From: Larix kaempferi
Taxonomy: Eukaryota; Streptophyta; Pinopsida; Pinales; Pinaceae
Assembly: GCA_027924585.1 (NCBI GenBank)
Contig: BSBM01002103.1
Span: forward strand, 1 to 64,000
Direction: 5' to 3'
DNA length: 64,000 bases
The stretch's first letter is position 1, and each line of letters opens with the position of its first letter. Positions 22,563 through 33,780 of this stretch are shown here, piece by piece. The notes under the pieces are model-generated. The model was given only the letters and a program-made list of their open reading frames with translations, ran no database searches and was not told where the DNA came from. The position numbers and the translations under genes are program-made.

Positions 22563-24292
22563 TAAAAGAGCTCACTAGTGTCAAAAGTGCAACAACTCGC
22601 ATGACCAACAAAATAGAGATACCACCGTGATTTCTCTGTTCGCCAGCAAAAGGAGGAGAGAACAATATTTTACTGTCAGAAATAAGCATCTTAGACATGT
22701 GATAGGGTTTCTACTTTTCCACTTTGCCTAAAAAATATTGATCCCCCAAGTTGCAGAGATATCGATCCACCACATCGCCCAGATTTCGAGACTATGTAGC
22801 AATTATTGAAGGAGGTTATGGAGAATAGAAGATTGTCGACATTGTGTATGTGGAAGAAAAGTAGATGCGATGCATTAACTATTTTGTTTCTAGTCAGTAA
22901 AACAAATTGCCAAAATGAAACACCGGCTCGTGAATCCAACTAGCTTAATATTAGAAACGTGGTTGTTATCCAATAAAAGAAGGAGCTATTGCACCATTTC
23001 TTCCAGTTATTTGTCTCAATGTAAAGTAAGCCATGCGATTTTCTGCATTGGTTCAATAAATATTGGGAGTTACGCCATGAAATGCTAGACTCTTGTACCA
23101 TGAAATCACTGAGAAAGAGGAGGAGCAACCACACTAGCTCGCAAGTGGTAAAAATAAATAATTGTCACTAAGAAGAACACCAGGAATTGATGCCATGTAG
23201 TCGCACCATCTGATTGAAGAATCTGCCAACATGAAGAAGGCCAATGGTAAGGATAAGCTTTGTTTACTTTTTTTATTTTGATTTCTGATCTTTGGTATAT
23301 TTATATGCAGATTCCATGGATATTGATACAAACAACAATTAATGCTGAAGGATAATGGGCCATGAGTCATTGGAGATTATAATCGCATCGGATCATAGAA
23401 AGGTTTTGTTGCAGATTTCAAACCAAGATTCAGAGGCTTGATCAGGAAAATTTCGTGCATTATTCTTTTTAGCAATATTAGCTGCTATGGTTTTCAGCTG
23501 CAATAAAAAGCACTTGTAGTAAAATGGCTAATATAAAAAATTAGAAAGGCTTGTAACCTAATACAATTTTTAAGGCTTTTGTTGCTTCGATTCATGTATC
23601 CCATGAATTTTTAAGACATTGTAAAAGGATGCATTGAATCACACTGAAATGGTTTTGTAAATATTAGTGTTTTAAAAAAACGCATGGCCTACAATACCAA
23701 TGAGTGGCAAGGATAAACGAGTTTCACTTGCTAATAATGGTATGTGTAATCGCTGATAAGAATAAAGGCTAGAAGAGAGATAATCAAACAACAAAATCAA
23801 AAACTGAAACTTGCTAATAATGGTATGTGTAATCGCTGATAAGCATAAAGTCTAGAAGAAAGATAATCAAACAACGAAAATAAAAACTGAAACTTTGTGT
23901 AGTCTATGGATGACCAAATTTTTCAGCAAAGTGAAAGCAGTAATGCGCATCGATATAGAAAAGAAACACATGAAGCCATTGTAAAAGGTGTAGAATATAA
24001 TTGACTCTACGAAATCACTTTTCTCTTTCATAAGACCCCTCGTTACTAAATCCTCCACGTATCACATATTTTGTTTAGCGAACATTTGATTGAGACACAT
24101 GGAACTTTGTTGCATGAATAATATGTGCCTCGCCTCCCAATTGTCAAATAGTATATGACATCTTCCTACAGTCGTTGTATCCAAGGTATTCGTGGTTTCT
24201 TTGGATGCATTCACGAGCTTGATGCATGAATAATATGTACTTTTTATTCATATTAAAATGGTTTCTTGAACTTTGGTTTCCATTGGTGGTAT
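22563..24292. other. Anonymous sequence left of the retrotransposon cluster
   Basis: Several minus-strand frames of 60-82 codons exist (22691-23370) without recognisable domains or a shared frame. A local tandem duplication is at 23726-23891. Nothing supports a gene. Confidence 0.5.
23726..23891 (+). repeat. Tandem duplication, 83-bp unit
   Basis: Copies at 23726-23808 and 23809-23891 share ACTTGCTAATAATGGTATG and GATAATCAAACAAC blocks and differ by a handful of substitutions. Confidence 0.9.
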
Positions 24293-24297
24293 ACCAG
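24293..24297 (+). repeat. Target-site duplication of element A, left
   Basis: ACCAG directly precedes the TGTTGG terminus of the element A 3' LTR. The same five bases follow the CAACA terminus of its 5' LTR at 59482-59486. This perfect match defines the 35-kb element boundaries. Confidence 0.9.
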
Positions 24298-25792
24298 TGT
24301 TGGTTTTAAATATGTTCTTTAGTTTGATGATATAGACCCAGGTTTTGCGTGGTTTAGGGAATCAACAAAACCCTTTTTCACCGGCCTTTTCGGCAATTGT
24401 CTATGAACAGATTGAGGTCTCACCCGAGGTGAAGTTATGGGGAGGTTGCGGAATCAGGTTTCCACAACCGGGTGATGCGCGCTTCAACATAATGGTGGAC
24501 AGTACGAAGTTCACCTTCTCCGCGGCTAATACTTATACTATGGCACATCAGAGGACTGCGCGCTGTGGGATGGTCGCTTAGCAACATGACAACGCAACTA
24601 AGGACTGCACTTCCTCTTCGGCAATCACACAAATTCAATATAATTGACTTAGTGTAAGTTTATACATTCAACAAATATCTTACACTATAAACCTTGTAAA
24701 CTTATACGACACAATGAACTACATTGTAATTGTGCACTTCCAGTGCTGTGCTTCGGAGAGTCGCACTATACAGACTTCGTTGACTAATTGTTTACCCAAT
24801 ACTCATGCATTCATATGACTTAGAAATACTTGCGCATTCAACATTCATTCACATATGTCAATACTTAACATATTATTCCCATCATTTATCCTTATGGCGA
24901 ATACATATAAAAGAAAGAACACATGAACTCATAAACAGAATCTTAACCATTCAACATAAGCAAATACACAGATGCAACACATAATCAATCACATAACACA
25001 AGGAATTAGCGTGGTTCACCCCCAGGATGGGAGCTATGTCCATAGGAACTGTTGTTATATTATCAAGGGAAGGGTACAACAGTTCCAGTCTGTGCACTCA
25101 GCTTCAGACTCTCTTCTCTCTTCAGTGGGTCTCTGCGCACATAGTTGCAGAGACTTTTTACAATAGTTTATCACAGAGATTGGTATTCAACAATACTCAA
25201 TATGAAGATTACTTAACCCTTTCCCTTACAAAATATTCCATTTTATAGACCGTGCTCTTAGGTCACATATTTACATTCATGATGGGTCAAAAACCATAAG
25301 GTTTCCAAAATATGGTGCAGTTACCCCACTAACTAGGACTGTTAAGCTCTGATAGTGACTTGTCATCGTGGCCATCCTTCTGCACGTGGTCACATCGCTT
25401 TCAGCCCCTCAGTCAAGCGCATGCCAACGGGTCGCTTTCACCCCGTCATTCATTGTCTAACGAATTTATGCGGTTGGTTCACATAGTGCTACTTTTGCTC
25501 GTGTGACCGGTCGCTTTCCGTCTTCGCCACTCCTTACCCGCCTGTTGGGAATCATGGAGTATATTAACAAAAATAGACCGCTGATTGGTCTCATCGGAAT
25601 TTTTACCATTTTCCTTCCAAAACTCTGCCTTGCCAGATCTTCGCGGAACTGGCACTTCGCAGCATTGCATCTCCGCAACGCAGTAACTTCGCTATGTTGA
25701 CTCTCTTACTCTGTCGCTACTTCGTTGCGCTGTAACTTCGCAGCTCCAAAACTATCTTATCCAAAATTGCCTTGCTTGGGCCAGGCCCAACA
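24298..25792 (-). repeat. Element A 3' LTR
   Basis: 1495 bp, in plus orientation starting TGTTGGTTTTAAATATG and ending GGCCCAACA, i.e. TG...CA with short inverted ends. The split 5' LTR (43564-44104, 53525-53563, 58618-59481) matches it along its length. The frames at 24345-25700 are within the LTR and are not genes. Confidence 0.92.
25240..25247 (-). promoter_or_regulatory. LTR TATA-box candidate (element A, 3' LTR)
   Basis: On the minus strand the sequence reads TATAAAAT, about 550 bp into the LTR. The corresponding site of the 5' LTR (58942-58949) reads TATAAAAG. The position is plausible for the U3-R promoter. Confidence 0.45.
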
Positions 25793-25808
25793 GGCCCCTA
25801 ACACTTAC
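25793..25808 (-). other. Element A polypurine tract
   Basis: On the minus strand GTAAGTGTTAGGGGCC abuts the TGTTGG start of the 3' LTR. Its purine-rich core is short. The position fits the plus-strand primer site for reverse transcription. Confidence 0.6.
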
Positions 25809-28692
25809 ATGTGGCTCGTACCTGAGCCACTCGCCATAGGTTCGCTACGCTGCGTTTCTCCTAGCTTATCTATCTTCGCAGTGAATTCTTGATAAGTTGC
25901 GGCTAGCTTCACAACTATGTCTTTAACATCTTGCTCAACTGCCTTAACCATTTCCAACACATCTGGTGTTAGATCTTCCTGAGTTTTCTCTTGCACTGTT
26001 TTCTCCGAATCTCAGAGTTCTATCAGTTTCTCCTCAATCTCTTGTGAGATAGCATGAGCTTCTTCGTGCAAGGGTTATGACTTTTCCCCAGTTTCTGCCT
26101 CCTTTTCTCTTAACACTTGAAGTTCCCTCTTTAGGTCTTTGACTTCCGCAAATAGACGAAGTCTCTCCCTTGGTAGTAGATTCTTCATCTCTGTGTTCAG
26201 AGCGTCTAACGTTGCTTGTTTTTCCTGTAAGCTGGTTTGGACATACAGCAGCTGAGGGTCCTCTTGAAGCGCAATCTAGGCTCTAATTGCTTCATCTAGC
26301 AAGCTCTGACACTTAGCTATTTCGTCGGCTATGTTCTATGCGGCAACTTTCATTTCTGCTGCTCTAAGTTCGATATAATTTGGTGGTGTCTTCGGGACAT
26401 TCTGTGCTTCCAAAGTGGCAAGATTCTCTTTATAGTCTATCTCCATGTCCTTCATTTCAGTTTTAAGATTGCTTACTACTGTGCCAATCTTAAGGATAGT
26501 GTCTGCGAGCTTTGGCTGCTCGTCGCACTCTGGTATCTCTGCATAGGCTAAAGCGGCAGTCTACTCTATTCTTCTTTGCTGCTCTTGTTCGCTTTCAAGT
26601 GCCTTAGCCTTCTTTGCACTTGCTTCATGCAACTGTCTATAATTTGCTTGTAAGTCCCGGTGTTGGTTTAGAATGACCATATCTCTATCATGTATTTCTT
26701 CCACAACTTGCAGGTGCAGATTATGTAGGCCCTCGAGGGGTAGCATCGCGATATCAATATCCACGTGCTCTATTCTATGCGCGCTCGCAGCTATTTCATC
26801 GTACAGTAAGATTACACTTAGTGGGTCAGTTCTAACGATGCACGGTCTTGGTACCATTGTCAGAGCTAAAGGTGTTTTCTTCAGCTGAGAGGTGTCCCCT
26901 GACCTTCCATCTGACTGAGATTCTCAAGCCAAGTTGCGTTGGACTTGCTCCATCTTCACAGCTATGCTTGCAAAGTTGTGAGATTCTACTATAGACTCAT
27001 ATGAATCTCCTCATTCTTGGTGTCTTTTAGAGCAAGCGCTTCATCCAGATATTGGCTGACTCTAGTCGCGATGAAGTCATAATCATCATCGTGTAGCTTC
27101 GCCTCTGATGGTTCCTTTGTTTCTTTCTACTTCTTCTTCGCTCCTTCCTCCTGCACAAAGCTTCCAGGCTCCTTCCTTTTTCCTGCTGGCGACTCTTCAA
27201 GGATCGGTGTCGGTATTGGATTACTTTCATCTGAGTCACTGTCGATGACCATTGGTCCTTTGACCTTCCATTCATCTAGCCATTCCTTCATGATGAGGTC
27301 GATATCTGCTTCGTTGAGGTGATAGTTCCCTTCGAACCATTATGGGTTCTTTTTATGTGCCTTTGTTGAAATATAAATGGAATGCATGTCAACTCGAAAA
27401 TTTAAAGTGCAGATATACTTGGATGTTACCTCTTTGGAGATGCGCGGTGTCCGAACAATGATAGCACAACTGCTCGTATTATGTGAGGAATACTTCATTT
27501 GAAGCGCACTCTCACTCCGGTAGCAGATTTTCCCAGAGATTCTCATATCTGGGTCCTCAGCAGCATTGATGTTAGAAGTGAGACCAACATAATTCCTTGG
27601 CTCCTTCCATCCTACAAAGGCAATAAGAACCATTAGCCAGCTGTAATGAAAAGCAGTGCCACTGATATTGGTGTTGTGGACATCGTCGAGAAACTCGTTT
27701 AGCAAATATTGACACCAGTTGAATATGAATCCATGTGCTGCCTTCACACTGAGGTGAATTGCTCTTGCTGGTACTTTTGTCGGTCTAGCCTTCCACAATA
27801 TTTTTCCTGTGAGCAATTGTACTACAAATCTTGTCGCATCATCTTTCAAATCATTTGTGATAAATCCTCTTTTTCCTTTGGGAATATGATATTCCCCCTT
27901 CATCTGCGCGGTGATCTCCTTGTCTCTGGCTTTGCCGACAAAGAACATTTTAGGGTCGTCGCCTCGCTTGCTTAACCTCATGATCTGATGGATCGGGTCT
28001 ATGTTGAGGTCTACGTTTCTGTCCAACCAAAGGTAACCTTGGTGTGTGCGCGATCTCAATGTGCACACCACCATATTCAATTCCGGACTCCGATCGAAAT
28101 GTGGAAGCCACAATAGGTTTAGAAGCCCTAATTCTATGACTTCAGATAGCCAACTCTATGCTACCAGCAGCGGGTTGTTTTTCACATCCATTCTCCAACA
28201 CATTTATCTGTCTGGCTGAAATTGTGGGTATTTCAGCTCGTTTGGATCCTTTTGCTGTTGCAACAAGTCGTAATCCTTGAACTTGCAATCTGTGAGCTTA
28301 CCCAGCAAGTTTTCTCGTGGCTTTACATGCTGGGATATTGGTGGAAGTGGTATTTCATACTTGGCATTTCTGGCAAGCTTCACAGGTGGTGTATCTTGTG
28401 CACGTAGATAAATATACTTTGGGGTTAAGGTTAATGGCAGCTCTTTGTCTTCTAGGGGAGCTTCTGGTATCTTAGAGCCCATTACCTTCACCTTTAATTT
28501 CTTGGCTATGGGTTCCTTAACCTTTCTTTGCATTTGTGTAGAATGTCGTGGTGATCGGCGTGAACCCTGGCCTTGTTTTGTGACGACATTCTTGGTAGGG
28601 CTTCTCATCAACCCTTCAATCCTAGTTTGTTTAAAATCCCTCACATCTTGCTCGACTGTGGACTCTTTCTCAACTATGGAATCATCATACAT
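25805..28692 (-). pseudogene. Element A extra ORF downstream of integrase
   Basis: Starts MYDDSIVEKESTVEQDV (ATG at 28690-28692) and runs about 960 codons to a stop at 25805, immediately before the polypurine tract. The frame is continuous to about 27000 (stops at 28204, near 28150, 27340 and near 27128), shifts once, then continues to 25805 with further stops. The first part is basic (AKKLKVK, KRKEPG). The middle is globular with no catalytic motif I can name (KARPTKVPARAIHLSVKAAH region). The last third (about 26860-26000) is rich in Glu/Lys/Leu and looks like a long coiled coil. The position matches extra or env-like ORFs of some plant Ty3 elements, but no signal peptide or membrane segment is evident. 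Function unknown. Confidence 0.7.
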
Positions 28693-29340
28693 TCACTAGA
28701 ACTTGCTCTGTAAACTCACAAAATTACTTAGCGCTCACTATAAACAGAATGAGACTATGGTGTGCTGAAAAATTTGAAGGTTTTGGTAACGCCCGCGAGT
28801 CCAGTGTTGACGGTATTTATAGGCGCAATTGGGCTTAGCTGCACCCATAAACAACTAGCTTATCATTAATTATCATGCCTGTTGGAAAAATCCACCAAGG
28901 ATTTCGGTCCTTTCCCTCATTAACTGCTTCAGAACGGCTAATTTTGTGTTAAATCCTCAAGCGAAGTCAGCAAAATCACTGTATAACGGCTATTCTTCAG
29001 CTCTAACGTCTATTTTGAGGTGATGGGTCGAACTACATGGATGGGTCGTCATCACTCCCAGCGCGGTTCACTGTGTAGTGCTAATTTTCTTCATACTGGT
29101 CTTCGTGTCCGTCATATTTATTTTGATCTGCATGGCTTCCTTTTGAACTTCGCAACTGCGCGCTTCTAGTTCTCTTTTCTTTTTTTTTTCTTTCTTTTTT
29201 TTTCTATGCGCAACTTCACTTTTCTACTAGTGCTGCGTAGTTGATGTATTGTTTCCATTAACTTCGCGTATCGGACCAAAACTGTGTATAGACTCTGCTC
29301 AATTTCTAGTGCCCAATTTCAACTGTATTTAACACTTAGA
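28693..29340 (-). other. Element A spacer between integrase and extra ORF
   Basis: About 650 bp without a usable frame, including a T/C-rich run near 29170-29205 (plus strand). It could contain a splice site or internal promoter for the downstream ORF. None is clear. Confidence 0.4.
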
Positions 29341-30464
29341 ATTTTCTTGCTCTTCTAATCACTGAGGGTTCTGCAAAGTAGGACTATCCCTGTAGGGTTT
29401 TAGTCTACTTCCATTCACTAGACCTGGTAGGTTGTCTTCAGCTAATGTGGCTAATTGAGTTGCGCCACCATTAGTAACATGCATAACAGTATATGGGCCA
29501 AGCCAATGCATTTTAAATTTTTCAGGAAATTTCATGAACTTGCTATCATACAGGAGGACAAGGTCTCCTACCTAGAAGATTTTGTGCTTGATATGGTGAT
29601 CATGCCATGCTTTTTCTCTGTCCTTCTGCACTTGCTGGTAAAATCCTACAATGAAGCCATCCTCTTCCAAACCAACCAAGTGTAGAAGCCTTTATTGCAT
29701 TGTCTCTTCATCTGCCATGTCTGTGAATGCAACAATTCTTAAGATTGGTACAATGTACTCCATCGGCATCACAACTTCCTCTCCATAGACCAATCTGAAG
29801 GTGTATGTCCAGTCAACTTCTTGCAAGTTGTTATGTAAGCGCATAAGACAGCTGGAATTTGCAAATCCCAATCATCTCTGTTTGTGTTGCATACTTTTGT
29901 CAGTGCATTCTCTGGTACTTTGTTAAATGCATCAATAGTTCCATTGGCTTGAGGATGGTACGGTGTACTCCTCTGGTGATAGATGTGGAACTCCTCAGTA
30001 AGAGCTTCAATAGTTCTGTTCAAAAAGTGAGTTCCTTGATCACTCATTAAAATTTTTGGGCATCCAAATCTAGAAAGGATGTTCGTGAAGATGAACTGTG
30101 AGGCAGTAACTGCGCTACAATCCTCCACTGGTTTAGCTTCTGCCCATCTAGTGAGATAATTTATCATGGTGATAATGTATCTCGCACTAGTTCTCTTTCC
30201 TGGTGGGTCAATAGGTCCCACAAAATCAATAGCCCATTTGTCAAATGCATGTAATGTCAGTTGTGGTCTTAATGGAATTTCATCTCTTTGCAATGGCTTT
30301 CTAGTTCTTTGGCATACATCGCAACTCTAGCAATGTGCCTTTGAATCTTTTTGTAGCATTGGCCACCATAGTCCTGCTCTTAATATCTTATGCACAGTAT
30401 CTATACCTGCGTAGTGACCTCCAGAGACACCTGAATGTGCCTCAGATAATATAAATGGCTTCTA
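29341..30464 (-). pseudogene. Element A integrase
   Basis: Integrase joins the cDNA to host DNA. Reading minus strand, a zinc-binding HHCC-like region (GGHYAG...CDVCQRT) is followed by the core in an open frame at 29769-30293: WAIDFVGPID (first Asp), MSDQGTHF (second Asp) and NGTIDAFNK, where the expected catalytic Glu is Asp (codon within 29929-29946). The C-terminal LYDSKF...MHWLGPY region is only readable across frameshifts (29341-29700). The neighbouring RNase H region upstream and the extra ORF downstream fit a Ty3/gypsy pol. Confidence 0.88.
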
Positions 30465-31122
30465 TTACTTTAACACGCATCTGCGTAGCACTTCATTCGA
30501 TCCCAGCTTGTATAACTTCCCTGCGATGATAGTGAAGTCTGCGGATTTGACTACCAGCTGCTTCTTCTGCTGCGTAGTAAATTCTGTAGGTGCCAATCCC
30601 GTAGTAAAAAATTCGACGATATCTTTGTAACACTCGTCTGTTATCTGTATGCAAAATAACTGCGCGTCAGGCGGATTGTCTTCAAGATTAGTAGGTTCTT
30701 CACCTGACTCAATCCTGGAAAGATGGTCAGGTCCTAGGTTTAGTCTTCCTAGCTTACAAATAATCTCGAAGTCATATTCCTGGAAAATTAACAACCATCT
30801 GCAGATTCTTCCCCCTAACACTGGCTTATTGACCAGATACTTTAAAGCTAAATGGTCAGTGTACATGGAGAAGTGTGCACCCAACAAATAGTGCCTGAAA
30901 TTATGGAGTGTGTAAACCATAGCTAATCCTTCTCTTTCTGTGGTCGTGTAGTTCTTTTCAGTTGAAGATAGCTTTCGGCTTGAAAAATGCAATGGGGTGA
31001 TCAATGCCCCGTTCACCTGGTTGAGCAAGCACAATGCCCAACGCTATAGATGAAGCATCAACATGTACATGGAATGGCTTATTCCATTCTGGGAACACAA
31101 GGATCAGTGCAGTTACCATTTT
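30465..31122 (-). pseudogene. Element A RNase H
   Basis: The frame at 30465-31034 contains HFSSRKLSSTEKNYTTTERE, then YTDHLALKYLV and ICRWLLIFQEYDFEI, the RNase H and connecting segment of Ty3/gypsy pol. It degrades the RNA of the RNA-DNA hybrid. It is offset in frame from the RT block upstream, so a frameshift lies near 31035-31123. Confidence 0.85.
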
Positions 31123-32103
31123 CTATTTTAGTGTATCTAATCCCTTCTCGCATTCTGCATTCCAAATGAACTGTACTTCTTTCTTCATAAGTTTCTCCAT
31201 TGGTGCAGTTATGTGCGCATAACCCTTGATGAATTTTCTGTAATATCCTGTATGTCTCAGTGTTATGCGAAGTTGCTTTACTAAGTTAGGTGCCGAAAGA
31301 TTCACAATGACTACGATCTTTGTAGGATCAACCATCAGACCTTGCTTACATACAATGTGTCCCAGTAGTATACCATAGGGTACACAGAAAATATATTTCT
31401 TCAAATTCAAGGAGATTTGATGTTTCCATCACTTAGCTAACATCATTCTTAGGTTATCATAATGGTTCTTCGATAACCCAAAGATAGTCCATTCATCAAA
31501 ATAGAATTCTAAGAACTTATGGATTAATTCCTTGAATGCAGCTACAACAACTCTGGAAATGATAGCAGGCACATTATTCAACCCAAATGGCATAACGGTA
31601 TACTGATATAAGCACCATTCAGTAGCAAAAGTGGTATTATGCCTATCTGATGAATCTATTCTAATATGATGGTATCCAGAAAATCCATTAGTGAATGAGT
31701 AGGCCTCATTTCCTCCAACATTATCCAATACTTCATCTGTAAATGGAGTAGGAAATGGGTCATGTAGCGAAGCATCATTCAGCTTCCTCACATCTACGTA
31801 GATTCTCATTTCTCCTTTTGTCTTCTTGTCCTGCATAACCATAGGGATTATCCACCCTGATTCTTCCACTGGCTCAATGATCCCCACATCAATCATCTTG
31901 TCGAGTTTTGCATTGACCTGTTCTTTGTATCTAGGATTCAGTTTATAAGGTCTCTGTCTAATAGGCTTCGCGCTTGGCTTGAGAGGTATCTTCATGACTC
32001 CCAAGTCGGCCAAAATGCCTTTCATTTCGGCGAACTTTGTTGGAAACAAATCCTGATAGTCATGTAAAAGGTTTGCGATCTGCGCGACTGTTTCATCATC
32101 CCA
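31123..32103 (-). pseudogene. Element A reverse transcriptase
   Basis: The main block is open at 31429-32049 (MFPTKFAEMKGILADLG start, then IPMVMQDKKTKGEMRIYVDV and FSGYHHIRI) and continues at 31123-31410 (LGHIVCKQGLMVDPTK) after a frameshift near 31410-31428. The catalytic box reads FYFDEW, where YxDD is expected, so the second Asp is Glu (31491-31508). This substitution plus the frameshifts should abolish activity. The RT is clearly related to that of element C. Confidence 0.9.
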
Positions 32104-32999
32104 TTAGTATCCAACGGATGCAAACTTTGGCTCTTTGCTTGTGCCAATGTTGACTTTTTTCATCTTAACAGGGCCGCTCATATCTAGAATTTCTAATGGA
32201 GGTCCCTCTACATCGCGTGCTCCCTCTGATTCAGGTATATTAACATTGTGCGGATCCTCCTCATCGATTCCCTCTGCATCTTCTTCTTCATCTTCAACGA
32301 GGTTATAACACTCAAGGGCATGTTCTATCGTTCTTTCCCATTCTAGCTGTAGGTTCACAGGTAATTTTACGTCTTCAAATTTCTTGTCTTTGATGACCTC
32401 TAATGCCTCGTTTGTACTTGGGAATTCTTTTCTGAATATCCTTTCTTTGATAACTTGTAGAGCCTCATTTATGCTTATACAACCATCTTCAAAGCTGAAG
32501 GTTCTCTCGAAGTTCGCAATTAAAATAGACTAATTTGTGGTTCCTCTGCGAAGCCCTGCGTCTGAGTACCAATTCTTTGGAATCTGCTCTAGTGTGTGCA
32601 CAAATAGATGAATCCATTATGTCTGTGGTCTGTGTATCCATGCTTGTGAGCAAGTCCCTATGTGATCCCTCGGATATGGTTGTCCATTATACTTTACCAT
32701 GGTCAGTGCAACTTTCTCTGTGAATTTGATTTGCATCATATGTTTGCACTTATCCCATGTGGTCAAAGTGTCCTTATGCATGGCCCACCATCTGGAAGGT
32801 GTAGCGTAGAGTGCTATATCCAACGCTGGTATGGGATGCTCAGTCGAAATTGATATAGTATACTCTTGCAAAAATTTATAGATGTTAGTTGAACCATCAT
32901 AAGTGGGAATTGGACTTACCTCGGTTTCAATCCATCGCAGTGATTTGGTGATCTGCATGCATACAATTATCCAATCCTGCATCAGAATCTAATGCGCAA
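32104..32999 (-). pseudogene. Element A gag-like segment between PR and RT
   Basis: The minus-strand frame at 32617-32982 reads IPTYDGSTNIYKFLQEY and later ALYATPSRWWAMHKDTLTTW. The equivalent position in element C (48466-49010) has LPTYEGFPNLSKFLTDF and ALKATPARWWAVHKSNITTW. Spacing of the glycine, aromatic and Trp-Trp positions resembles a retrotransposon capsid (gag) domain, distinct from the true gag upstream of the protease. It is followed by a linker (VKMKKVNIGTSKEPKFAS, acidic 32150-32330) leading into RT. Role unknown; it may be a second capsid-like domain or a structural spacer. Confidence 0.65.
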
Positions 33000-33780
33000 G
33001 AGCTGTCATAGCGCCAACTAAGTGTTTCATTGGCTATAGGATTGACGTAGTCAATGTGGTTTGTTGTCATCTTATAGATGCGATCTAGATCATGAGCTCT
33101 ACATTTTTCTCTGATTGGCCTAGTGTATCTCAGTCCTTGTAGAGGGTCCAAGGGCACAATGACCCTGATATCTGTTCCTTCAACAAGAATCTATTTTTTC
33201 TTCAAGTCGATGATCGTGAAGCTATCCATTGCCCATTCTATCCCCAATAATTCTAGATATGGGTTACTATCATCGATGATCTCAATAATCTTGAAGTCTG
33301 CTGAAGTGCTTACTCCATCGATGTCCACAAGAACATTCGCTAGCCTTCCAAAGGGTATAAGCTCCTACTGATTTGCTAGTCTCAATTGTATGGGTGACCA
33401 TGACAACTTTGGTTTCCCCATCTGTATCAATGTCTGCTTGGTTAAGACATTTACTTCAGATCCTAAATCAAGGATGATCTCATCCATCTCATAATCTCCA
33501 ATTTGTGCACTTAGCCTCATTTCTAGGCCTGTTCTCTTATGGCTTTTGATGTGGTGAACTATGCTATGAACATTACTCGTGCAACTGTGATATTCATAGT
33601 GGTTCAACAAATTTTGGATTTCCACCAAAGCATCTTCGCTCTTCAGCATCTTCATACAACTTCGTAGGAATTGCGCAATAGAAGTCCCTGTTTCTGCTGC
33701 GGTACTCGTTTGATCATACGCTGCTGGCATATCTTTCATAAGCGTTGTTTCACTTCGCAATGTGATTCTTGGTATGACAG
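33000..33780 (-). pseudogene. Element A protease region
   Basis: Aspartic protease that cleaves Gag-Pol. The open frame 33365-33760 contains ILDLGSEVNVLTKQTLIQMG, the Asp-x-Gly active-site region of plant Ty3 proteases, preceded by a helical region (AQFLRSCMKMLKSEDALVEI). A stop at 33365-33367 is followed in the same frame by NPYLELLGIEWAMD, the C-terminal part of the fold. It is closely similar to the protease of element C. Confidence 0.82.

Noticed and set aside
24345-25700. Frames in the 3' LTR of element A with copies at 43656-43847 and 58712-59389
   Set aside because: They are LTR sequence, repeated because the LTR is repeated; not host genes.
25805-28692. Calling the element A extra ORF an envelope gene
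   Set aside because: No signal peptide, membrane segment or glycoprotein-like cysteine pattern is visible; only the position is env-like.
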